A stretch of DNA of 16,251 nucleotides from Zetaproteobacteria bacterium (GTDB lineage Bacteria > Pseudomonadota > Alphaproteobacteria > Micavibrionales > Micavibrionaceae), in the NCBI GenBank assembly GCA_002747015.1, contig NVXI01000003.1, positions 243,885 to 260,135 on the forward strand, in the 5' to 3' direction. The notes under the pieces were generated by a model. That model did no database searches. It was given only the letters and a program-made list of their open reading frames with translations, and had not been told where the DNA came from. Within the stretch, counting starts at the first letter, position 1. Each line of letters begins with the position of its first letter. Positions 7,984-14,142 of this stretch are shown here, piece after piece. The translations under genes were made by a program, and so were the position numbers.

Positions 7984-8889
7984 GTGTACACAATTCGTTT
8001 CCATATCGAGAATAAGCTAGAAAATAAAATTGCATATTGCCTAGCAGAAACCTTTGTTCACATTGCGCTCTCTAGCTCTGCCACCCGCAAGGACAGAAAA
8101 TATAATAATTCATGGATATTAGAATGGATTATGGATGCGAAACCCGATGTTGAAGAACTAATCACACGTTTATCCTTACAGGTCGCGGCACACAACATAC
8201 AAAACATTGATATATCTGCAAAACATATAGAAATCGAAAAAACACCGGACATTAATTGGCTGGAAAAAACCTATCAAGAGTTTAAGCCTTTTTCGATTGG
8301 CCCGTTTTTTATATATGGCAGCCATTATGAAGGCGAAATCCCGAAAGAGCAGATTGAACTGCAAGTAAACGCCGCAACTGCATTCGGATCAGGCGAACAT
8401 GAAACGACCAAAGGCTGTATGCAGGCGATGCTTGACCTAAAGGGCAAAGGGGCATGCCCGTGGAATATTCTAGATATGGGTACAGGTTCAGGCATTCTAG
8501 CCATTGCAGCATGGAAACTCTGGAAAAGCCCGATCCTCGCCGTTGATAACGACCCAGAAAGTATACGCGTTACCGAACGCCACGCAGAAATGAACGGCGT
8601 TTCCCTTAGCAAAATGGCACTCACCTGCGATTGTGGCGATGGCTTTAACACACCAAGCGTGGACAAGCAAAAACCCTATGAATTAATTCTGGCCAATATA
8701 CTTGCCGCACCTGTCATTGAAATGGCACCCGACTTGGTACGGGTTCTGGATGATAATGGCTATTGCGTCCTGTCCGGTATGCTGGTTGAACAAGCACACC
8801 TCGTCGCCTCAGCATATGAAGGGGAAGGATTAACTTTGAAGAAACAATATGATATTGGCGAGTGGTCAACATTGGTTTTGCAGAAATAG
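7984..8889 (+). CDS. prmA: Ribosomal protein L11 methyltransferase
   Basis: SAM-dependent methyltransferase that trimethylates ribosomal protein L11. In 301-residue numbering the PrmA signature TAFGSGEHETT is at 132-142, the SAM-binding motif LDMGTGSGILAIAA starts at 163, the acidic VDNDPES segment follows, and the substrate/catalytic NILA motif is at 238-241. The open frame reaches ATG 7927 (320 aa), but that codon touches the terminator hairpin and the extra 19 residues are unlike PrmA. GTG 7984, with AGG 10 nt upstream, gives a 301-residue protein beginning just before the expected first strand (YTIRFHIE), close to the E. coli length. The gene ends 1 nt before the convergent stop of the small gene at 8891. 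Confidence 0.93.
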   Translation: MYTIRFHIENKLENKIAYCLAETFVHIALSSSATRKDRKYNNSWILEWIMDAKPDVEELITRLSLQVAAHNIQNIDISAKHIEIEKTPDINWLEKTYQEFKPFSIGPFFIYGSHYEGEIPKEQIELQVNAATAFGSGEHETTKGCMQAMLDLKGKGACPWNILDMGTGSGILAIAAWKLWKSPILAVDNDPESIRVTERHAEMNGVSLSKMALTCDCGDGFNTPSVDKQKPYELILANILAAPVIEMAPDLVRVLDDNGYCVLSGMLVEQAHLVASAYEGEGLTLKKQYDIGEWSTLVLQK

Positions 8890-8890
8890 C

Positions 8891-9151
8891 CTAACAATCT
8901 TCATCACAAGGAAGCCTATGCAGAAATAACTCAAAGTCATTATCGTCAAGCTTTCCTGATATTAAATTTACTTTTAAAGGAACATCAATATAGCAAGTAT
9001 CACCACAGGCATGACGTTTTAGATATTCACTTAAGTACAATAGGCTTTCCTTATCCCCCTCTATCATAATTCTACTACTATCAGTCTTTCTGACGCTCAA
9101 AGCTAACATCTTACCTTTTTGCTTTTTGACTACATCACCATAAGTTTCCAT
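8891..9151 (-). CDS. Small protein with weak Imm32-like features
   Basis: An 86-residue acidic protein. AAGGGG lies 8 nt before the ATG at 9151, supporting this start. The segment RIMIEGDKESLLYLSEYLKR resembles the start of the Imm32-type fold, in which an IEG-strand is followed by a helix spaced like xxLxxLAxxL, and the rest (CYIDVPLKVNLISGKL, DFELFLHRL) alternates strands as that fold does. Imm32 proteins are immunity factors of polymorphic toxins, but no toxin gene is adjacent, so it could be an orphan antidote or an unrelated small protein with a similar fold. Four cysteines (two in HACGDTC, two in PCDEDC) are notable. It lies directly downstream of the repeat RNA copy at 9206-9297 on the same strand, so that RNA could be its leader. 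Confidence 0.6.
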   Translation of the reverse strand: METYGDVVKKQKGKMLALSVRKTDSSRIMIEGDKESLLYLSEYLKRHACGDTCYIDVPLKVNLISGKLDDNDFELFLHRLPCDEDC

Positions 9152-9205
9152 TATGATTACCCCTTCTTCAAATTAAACAATCTATATAATAGATAGATCA
9201 CCACT

Positions 9206-9297
9206 AAAAAGCGACAGCACACACAGCGAGACCGCCCTTTGTAAACAAAAGACGGCCTAATTTTCCGTGTATGGGGGTAGATAACCAGCTAAGTTAT
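9206..9297 (-). ncRNA. Predicted structured RNA, short copy of the C-rich repeat
   Basis: This segment shares about 40 bp (9273-9312) and 64 bp (9214-9277) with the region 11019-11198. On the minus strand it has a TATATA box (9304-9309) but no convincing -35. The predicted RNA contains ACCCCCAUAC, then an outer stem of 9 bp (9265-9273 with 9218-9226) enclosing an inner 13-position stem (9245-9257 with 9230-9242), followed by UUUUU (9210-9206). Several pairs in both stems are G-U in the minus-strand RNA but A-C mismatches in the plus strand, which indicates the functional strand. The one base difference from the long copy inside the outer stem changes C-G to U-G, so pairing is kept. The end is about 55 nt upstream of the small gene at 9151, so it could also be a cis leader. 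Confidence 0.5.
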
Positions 9298-9325
9298 AAC
9301 AACTATATAGCGATCACGACATACC

Positions 9326-9360
9326 AACCCAGCAAAGTATAAACTATGCTGGGTTTCTTT
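9326..9360. terminator. Terminator-like hairpin, possibly bidirectional
   Basis: AACCCAGCA (9326-9334) and TGCTGGGTT (9347-9355) form a perfect 9-bp stem, extended inside by three more pairs after an A-A mismatch. The plus-strand tail is TTTCTTT, a good U-tract; the minus-strand tail is only GGTAT. It stands 22 nt after the stop of the minus-strand gene 9378-10079, so it may end that transcript, while the better tract would stop plus-strand (antisense) transcription coming from the repeat. Confidence 0.6.
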
Positions 9361-9377
9361 AGATCACATTCATGTCA

Positions 9378-10079
9378 TTATAATTTAGCGATATCCACTT
9401 CACTAACACCACCAGAATTATCTAAATTCATCTGCGCTTGTGATTCTTGCTGCATCAAAGATTCTCTTTGTGCCAGGACCTCAGGTGTTACAGGCTCTAA
9501 GCGAACCAATTGTATAGAAACGGGCTGATCGATACTCTTATCTACATTTGACGTCACAAGATGATCTTTTTCCATATTTACTAACGTAACGTGAGTTCCC
9601 CCGATTTCACTGCATGTTAATCCCCAGTTCCCTGTATCGTACCCAGAACGATTATTAAATGTATCATTAAAATCTCCAAGATCCTTGGATTCAATTAATT
9701 GTTCCATCATTTGCTCAGTCGGTATAACCCATTCTTCCAGATAGTCACCAGTAATAAGTTGATTATTAAGCTCTTTTGCATTCACATAATCGCCGACAGA
9801 ATGCCCTCCATAACCGTTACCCTCTACACGCAACTGCGTAGCAGAATCATTAAAGTTATTTAATATAGTCTGCCCAACAGGATTACTAACCCGCATAGGC
9901 TCTGCGTAGAGATCATAAACTATTCCAGAACTTGTCCCATCAGCATTTTGAGGTTCATAAGTGCCAAGATAAAACCCTTCATCTTTCACAAACTCTCCCA
10001 CTTTTGGCACAAAAAAGTTTTCTTCACTTTCCGCACTTTTCTTTTCAGTTTCTTGATCTACAACAACATCCGAAGTCAT
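9378..10079 (-). CDS. DUF1566/Lcl-like protein of unknown function, probable TetR target
   Basis: A 233-residue protein from ATG 10079, which has GAAAGGG 8 nt upstream; the in-frame GTG at 10088 lies inside the ribosome-site spacing and is less likely. There is no signal peptide. The middle and end resemble divergent DUF1566/Lcl-type (C-type-lectin-like) folds: FVPKVGEFV then LYAEPM, FNDSATQL, WVIPTEQMMEQLI (compare W-x-x-PT-x-x-EL), DFNDTFN, GNWGLTCSE (compare YW-x-S-S-E) and a closing VSIQLVRLEPV. The family occurs in phage and surface-associated proteins; its biochemical role is mostly unknown. The C-terminal 30 residues are Gln-rich and probably flexible. Transcription starts from a promoter overlapped by two operators, most likely bound by the TetR protein encoded just upstream. 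Assignment to DUF1566 is by eye and tentative. Confidence 0.7.
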   Translation of the reverse strand: MTSDVVVDQETEKKSAESEENFFVPKVGEFVKDEGFYLGTYEPQNADGTSSGIVYDLYAEPMRVSNPVGQTILNNFNDSATQLRVEGNGYGGHSVGDYVNAKELNNQLITGDYLEEWVIPTEQMMEQLIESKDLGDFNDTFNNRSGYDTGNWGLTCSEIGGTHVTLVNMEKDHLVTSNVDKSIDQPVSIQLVRLEPVTPEVLAQRESLMQQESQAQMNLDNSGGVSEVDIAKL

Positions 10080-10125
10080 AATTAACACCCTTTCTTTATA
10101 TTTTTTTTGCGCATAGCACTTTATA

Positions 10126-10139
10126 GAACCAACTGGTCC
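10126..10139. promoter_or_regulatory. TetR-type operator 2
   Basis: Imperfect palindrome GAACCAACTGGTCC, embedded in TATAGAACCAA-YY-GGTCCA-R-AAT, shared with operator 1 (two-base differences at the centre). It covers the predicted transcription start (about 10139) of the gene at 9378-10079. The centres of the two operators are 26 bp apart, so they lie on nearly the same face of the helix. Confidence 0.65.
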
Positions 10140-10145
10140 AAAATT

Positions 10146-10174
10146 ACTATAGAACCAATCGGTCCAGAATGCAA
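10146..10174 (-). promoter_or_regulatory. Promoter of the DUF1566-like gene
   Basis: On the minus strand TTGCAT (10174-10169), a 17-nt spacer and TATAGT (10151-10146) make a strong sigma-70-type promoter. Its spacer is occupied almost exactly by operator 1, so a bound TetR protein would block RNA polymerase. Confidence 0.7.
10152..10165. promoter_or_regulatory. TetR-type operator 1
   Basis: Imperfect palindrome GAACCAATCGGTCC lying wholly inside the 17-nt spacer between -35 and -10. The GACC-N-GGTC-like half sites resemble the TAGACC/GGTCTA palindromes known for NemR-type TetR repressors. No such site is seen upstream of the TetR gene itself, so autoregulation is not indicated. Confidence 0.65.
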
Positions 10175-10200
10175 GAAAAATAAGGTTAGGGGGTTAAACG

Positions 10201-10785
10201 CTACTCTTTAATACTTTGAATAATTGTACTGGCTATATTACGAAGCTTCTCTTTATCTACCCCAACCTTCACCATAGTCTTCATTCCACCGGCACTTGCC
10301 GTTAGAAATCCGGATAAAACCGTAGGGTCTTTACTAAGAGGGATACTGCCTTCCTTCTGGCCTTGCTCTATTACTTGTTGAAATACTTTTTCAACCCGGT
10401 TCAATCCATCCTTAACCATTCCTTCGATTATCAAATCGTTCTGAGCCAATCCAGAAGCAGTATTCATATACATACACCCCCTTTTTTCTGCCCCGACAAC
10501 AGAGCCTTCAACAATGTCCGAGAAATAAGATTCAATAAAATCTTCTGCTGATTCCGCCTTATCAAGACGCCGCATAATACCTTGCATCACCCGTTTACCA
10601 TAAAAATTCAGACAACGTTGAAATAGGTTATGCTTATTTTCAAATGTTTGATAGAAACTGCTTTTTGACAGACCCATTGCACGTAAAAGATCCTGCAAAG
10701 AAGTTTCCTTGTAGCCTTTAGCCCAAAAAACATCCGTTGCTGATTCCAAGACTGTTTCTATATCAAATTCTAATTGTCGTCCCAT
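10201..10785 (-). CDS. TetR/AcrR family transcriptional regulator with NemR-like cysteine
   Basis: A 194-residue repressor. The N-terminal helix-turn-helix is canonical: FDIETVLESATDVFWAKGY then TSLQDLLRAMGLSKSSFYQTFENK (residues 7-51). The ligand domain carries KRGCMYMNTASGLAQND, with Cys104 at the position of the redox and electrophile-sensing Cys106 of E. coli NemR (ISGCL-x-V). That GC motif is common in this TetR branch, so sensing is a hypothesis. It should act as a dimer on the two palindromes downstream (10126-10139, 10152-10165) and repress the DUF1566-like gene 121 nt after its stop. The start at ATG 10785 fits the family (MGRxxEFD), but no good ribosome site precedes it, which suggests weak translation or a leaderless mRNA. 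Confidence 0.9.
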   Translation of the reverse strand: MGRQLEFDIETVLESATDVFWAKGYKETSLQDLLRAMGLSKSSFYQTFENKHNLFQRCLNFYGKRVMQGIMRRLDKAESAEDFIESYFSDIVEGSVVGAEKRGCMYMNTASGLAQNDLIIEGMVKDGLNRVEKVFQQVIEQGQKEGSIPLSKDPTVLSGFLTASAGGMKTMVKVGVDKEKLRNIASTIIQSIKE

Positions 10786-11011
10786 CTAAGTTAATCTACA
10801 CATATTCAACAGAAAGTGTACTGCAGATAGTGAAAGGCTGTAACGTATTATGTGCATATCTATTCATGTAGATTTTCGGCTCCCTCACAACGCCTAACGA
10901 AGTTTTTAAACTGGCTGTTATCACTTCCTTACTTCTGGCTGGATAGTGCCTAAATAAAAGTTCCATACGGCAAATAGCACAGTTATCTATAACCACAAAT
11001 CACATTACTTT
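10786..11011. other. Intergenic gap upstream of the TetR gene
   Basis: No convincing gene. A minus-strand frame of 66 codons (10796-10996, GTG start) lacks a ribosome site and recognisable domain; it could be a decayed gene end. The TetR promoter must lie here, but I see no clear hexamer pair. Confidence 0.4.
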
Positions 11012-11183
11012 AAGAACAACAGCACACACAGCGAGACCGCCCTTTGTAAACAAAAGACGGCCTAACTTTCCGTGTGTGGGGAACTGTAGAAGGTTTGATA
11101 AGTGTGTGGGGGATATCAAACCTTCTTTTATTTTTTAACTCAGTGGATGTCAGTATGTGGGGGAAGACAACCAACTAAGTTAT
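11012..11183 (-). ncRNA. Predicted structured RNA, long copy of the C-rich repeat
   Basis: Predicted minus-strand RNA of about 170 nt, starting about 7 nt after the TATATA box. Its first 25 nt and last 65 nt match the copy at 9206-9297. In order it has a single-stranded UUCCCCCACAUAC (11163-11151), an A-rich linker, a perfect 13-bp hairpin (11126-11114 with 11100-11088) whose 13-nt loop holds UCCCCCACACACU, then UUCCCCACACACGG leading into a 9-bp outer stem (11078-11070 with 11031-11023). The inner stem (11062-11050 with 11047-11035) has 13 positions, all pairing on the minus strand if G-U is allowed. The end is U-rich (CUGUUGUUCUU). The three C-rich motifs are laid out like those of C-loop regulatory RNAs that bind G-rich ribosome sites. 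No known RNA family is recognised. Confidence 0.55.
11088..11136 (+). terminator. Perfect 13-bp hairpin, terminator-like on the plus strand
   Basis: AGAAGGTTTGATA (11088-11100) and TATCAAACCTTCT (11114-11126) pair perfectly around a 13-nt loop with GTGTGTGGGGG. On the plus strand a TTTATTTTTT tract follows at once, so it could end antisense transcripts. On the minus strand the same stem displays a C-rich loop and there is no U-tract after it, so polA and RNA transcription would pass through. Confidence 0.55.
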
Positions 11184-11189
11184 GACAAC

Positions 11190-11219
11190 TATATAGCGTG
11201 ATATGTAAAGTCATGTCAA
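11190..11219 (-). promoter_or_regulatory. Promoter of the long repeat RNA
   Basis: On the minus strand TTGACA (11219-11214), an 18-nt spacer and TATATA (11195-11190). The -35 is a perfect consensus. It fires away from polA, about 70 nt after the polA stop codon. The TATATA box and what follows are conserved in the short copy, but the -35 is not. Confidence 0.6.
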
Positions 11220-11288
11220 CTAAAAATACATAATTTTTACATAAAAATGCATTTTAATGGTATTTTCAATTACAATCATAAGGATATT

Positions 11289-14096
11289 TTAGTGCGCCAC
11301 AGCCCAATTTGGCCCCTGTCCGCCTTCCGCATCTAGCGGCACGGAAATGTCCACGCTATTGATTTTAAACGATTTTTCCATAACCTCTTTGACAATAGCC
11401 AAGGTTTTTTCAATTTCTTCGTCCGGTGCTTCGAAAATAAGCTCATCATGGACCTGTAATAACATTTTTGCAGACAAATTTTCCGATACTAACCTTTTGG
11501 GTATACGCGCCATAACGATTTTCATGATGTCCGCAGCGGTTCCTTGCAAGGGTGCATTCACGGCTTGGCGCTCTGCACCGCGAACCCGCATTTGATTTTT
11601 ATCCTGAATACCGGGAATAAAACATTTGCGCCCATAAAGTGTTGTGACATAGCCATCACGCTTGGCCTCTTCTTTAGTTTTCTCCATATAACTTTCAATC
11701 TCATGAAAACGTGCAAGATAGCGTTTAATGAAACTAGCTGCCTCACCAACGGAACAACCAAGCTGTTTCGCCAGGCCAAAACCGGATATGCCGTAGATAA
11801 TGCCAAAGTTAACCGCCTTTGCTTGGCGGCGGATTTCGGGTGTTACGTCCTCAAGCGGCACATCAAAAACGCGCGAAGCCGTCAAAGCGTGAATATCAAC
11901 GCCATCCTTAAACGCTTGCTTAAGTGCCGCGACATCAGCCATCTCCGCAGCGAGGCGCAATTCGACTTGAGAATAATCAACCGAGATCAGGCTATGCCCC
12001 TCTTTTGCGATAAAGGCCTCACGGATTTTACGCCCCTCCTCTGTGCGGATAGGGATATTTTGCAGATTAGGATTGGATGATGAAAGCCGCCCTGTGCTTG
12101 TCCCCACCATATTATAAGAGGTATGCACGCGCCCTGTTTCGGGGTTTATTTCCCCTTGCAGCGCGTCCGTATAAGTGGATTTTAGTTTTGCAAGGCCGCG
12201 ATATTCCAGAATTTTGGTGACAATCTCATGCCCCTCCAGACTGAGCTTCTCCAGCACATCAACAGAGGTTGAGTACGCGCCCGTCTTAGTTTTCTTACCC
12301 CCCTGTAATCCCATTTCATCGAACAGGACTTCACCCACTTGTTTGGGGGATGCAATATTAAAGGGACGATCAGACAGCTTATAAATATCTTCTTCCAGAA
12401 TAACCAACTGTTTGCCGAAATCTTGGCTCATCGTATGCAAGACAGACGAATCAACCTTAATCCCGTCCAGCTCCATCTGCGCAATAATGGGAATTAGCGG
12501 GCGCTCAATTGTTTCATAAACACTGAGCATTTTTTCCTGCACAAGGCGCGGTTTCAATATTTTATGCAAACGCAGCGTGATTTCAGCATCTTCCGCCGCG
12601 TAAGTCAGGGCGTCATTAATAGAGACCTTATCAAAGGTGACTTGTGCTTTCCCCTTCCCTGCAACCTCCGCATATTTAATCGGCGTATGATCACAATATT
12701 GGATCGAAAGATTATCCATCGAATGGCTATGACTTGAGCCGTCCAACACATAAGAGATCAGCATTGTATCATCACACGGGGTGATATGAATGCCCTCCTT
12801 GGCAAACATTTGCCAATCATATTTCAAATTATGGCCAATTTTTAAGACGGATTTGTCTTCCAACAAAGGCTTAAGCAGCGCCAGCGCTACGCTCTTATCC
12901 ATTTGCGGAGTCTCATCACCGACAACACTGCCGAACAGATCCGTTTCCTGCGCGTGGGCGAGAGGGATATAAGCGGCTTTACCAAGAATAGAAGATATAG
13001 AAATTCCAACCAATTTTGCCTTTGCAGGGGTCAAGCTAGTGGTTTCGGTATCAACGGCGATCACGCCTTCTTGTTCTGCTTCATTGATCCATGCTTTCAA
13101 AGTTTTAGCATCGTTAATCAGAATATATTTGTTCTCTGATACTGGCGGCAAGGAAACAGCCTCAACCTCCGCAGTTTGTGCATCACCTTCAACAGCAACA
13201 GGCTTCGCAGGGGCAACTGTTACCCCGCCCAAACGTTTGATGATTGAGTTAAAGGCATGCTTTTGCAAGAATGCCATCAATTCAGGCTTATCTGGATGAT
13301 GCTTTCTAAGGTCTTCCAACAGCACAGGGACGGGTGCATCCTCATCCAATTGCACAAGACGTTTCGACATACGCGCATCATCTGCATGTTCAATCAATTT
13401 TTCGCGGCGTTTATTTTGCTTGATTTCGCCGGCGCGTTCCAACAATGTTTCAAGGTCGCCATATTCATTAATCAGCAAAGCCGCAGTTTTCACACCAATT
13501 CCAGGAACGCCGGGAACGTTATCGACACTGTCCCCCGCCAAAGATTGCACATCGACAACTTTATCAGGCGTCACACCAAATTTTTCGATGACTTGCTCTT
13601 CCTCAATCCATTTGCTCTTCATCGGATCAAACATCCGCACGCCAGGCCTGACCAATTGCATCAAATCTTTATCAGAAGAGACAATCACCACCTTCTGACC
13701 TACCGCCACGGCTAGTTTCGCATAGGCAGCGATCAAATCATCTGCCTCATATCCCGCAAGTTCGATAGAGGGTAAATCAAATGCCCGTGTCGCATCACGG
13801 ATAAGATCAAATTGCGGTATCAAATCAGGGGGCGTTTCATCACGGTTGGCTTTATATTCAGGATATATATCATTGCGAAAATTCTTGCGTGCCGTATCAA
13901 ATATAACAGCCATATACGGATCATTATAATCACGCAGCATTTTCAAAATCATATTGGTATAACCATAGACCGCGCCAACCTCTAACCCTTCCGGATTGGT
14001 CATGCCCGCCTGATGGGAATAAGCCATGGCATAATATGCACGGAAAATAAAACCTGATCCGTCAATCAGGAATAGTTCGTCTTCTGAATTGCTCAT
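11289..14096 (-). CDS. polA: DNA polymerase I
   Basis: Full-length polymerase for Okazaki-fragment processing and repair, 935 residues from ATG 14096. A longer frame begins at 14123, but its extra residues (MCRLIQVRR) are unlike PolA, whose start is normally just before (L)LIDGSG. The 5' nuclease domain (about 1-290) has DGSGFIFRAYYA and the metal-binding YEADD. The 3'-5' exonuclease looks active: DTETT, GHNLKYDWQMF and YAAEDAEITLRLH. The polymerase domain has motif A (DYSQVELRLAAEM), motif B (RRQAKAVNFGIIYG) and motif C (QVHDELIFE, 881-889). All three activities should be intact. The gene follows the HEAT-like gene by 46 nt and probably shares its transcript. No strong ribosome site is seen; TTAGG lies close to the ATG. 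Confidence 0.97.
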   Translation of the reverse strand: MSNSEDELFLIDGSGFIFRAYYAMAYSHQAGMTNPEGLEVGAVYGYTNMILKMLRDYNDPYMAVIFDTARKNFRNDIYPEYKANRDETPPDLIPQFDLIRDATRAFDLPSIELAGYEADDLIAAYAKLAVAVGQKVVIVSSDKDLMQLVRPGVRMFDPMKSKWIEEEQVIEKFGVTPDKVVDVQSLAGDSVDNVPGVPGIGVKTAALLINEYGDLETLLERAGEIKQNKRREKLIEHADDARMSKRLVQLDEDAPVPVLLEDLRKHHPDKPELMAFLQKHAFNSIIKRLGGVTVAPAKPVAVEGDAQTAEVEAVSLPPVSENKYILINDAKTLKAWINEAEQEGVIAVDTETTSLTPAKAKLVGISISSILGKAAYIPLAHAQETDLFGSVVGDETPQMDKSVALALLKPLLEDKSVLKIGHNLKYDWQMFAKEGIHITPCDDTMLISYVLDGSSHSHSMDNLSIQYCDHTPIKYAEVAGKGKAQVTFDKVSINDALTYAAEDAEITLRLHKILKPRLVQEKMLSVYETIERPLIPIIAQMELDGIKVDSSVLHTMSQDFGKQLVILEEDIYKLSDRPFNIASPKQVGEVLFDEMGLQGGKKTKTGAYSTSVDVLEKLSLEGHEIVTKILEYRGLAKLKSTYTDALQGEINPETGRVHTSYNMVGTSTGRLSSSNPNLQNIPIRTEEGRKIREAFIAKEGHSLISVDYSQVELRLAAEMADVAALKQAFKDGVDIHALTASRVFDVPLEDVTPEIRRQAKAVNFGIIYGISGFGLAKQLGCSVGEAASFIKRYLARFHEIESYMEKTKEEAKRDGYVTTLYGRKCFIPGIQDKNQMRVRGAERQAVNAPLQGTAADIMKIVMARIPKRLVSENLSAKMLLQVHDELIFEAPDEEIEKTLAIVKEVMEKSFKINSVDISVPLDAEGGQGPNWAVAH

Positions 14097-14142
14097 GCGC
14101 CTAACTTGGATGAGTCGGCACATAATGTCTATAGCGTCCTAC

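Noticed and set aside
9214..9312. The repeat as a transposon-derived MITE
   Set aside because: The two ends of the shared blocks are not inverted repeats of each other and no target duplication is visible.
10796..10996. A 66-codon minus-strand frame upstream of the TetR gene
   Set aside because: GTG start without a ribosome site, no domain and no visible homology; kept only as a possible decayed gene end.
9214..11198. The repeat pair as a CRISPR array or as a plus-strand RNA
   Set aside because: There are only two copies 1.8 kb apart with no regular spacers. The plus-strand version has A-C mismatches in both stems and no promoter, although plus-strand terminator-like hairpins exist in both places.
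11230..11288. A polA terminator in the AT-rich stretch after the stop codon
   Set aside because: AAAATGCATTTT and AAAATAC/GTATTTT are AT-only palindromes without a GC-rich stem, so termination cannot be claimed.
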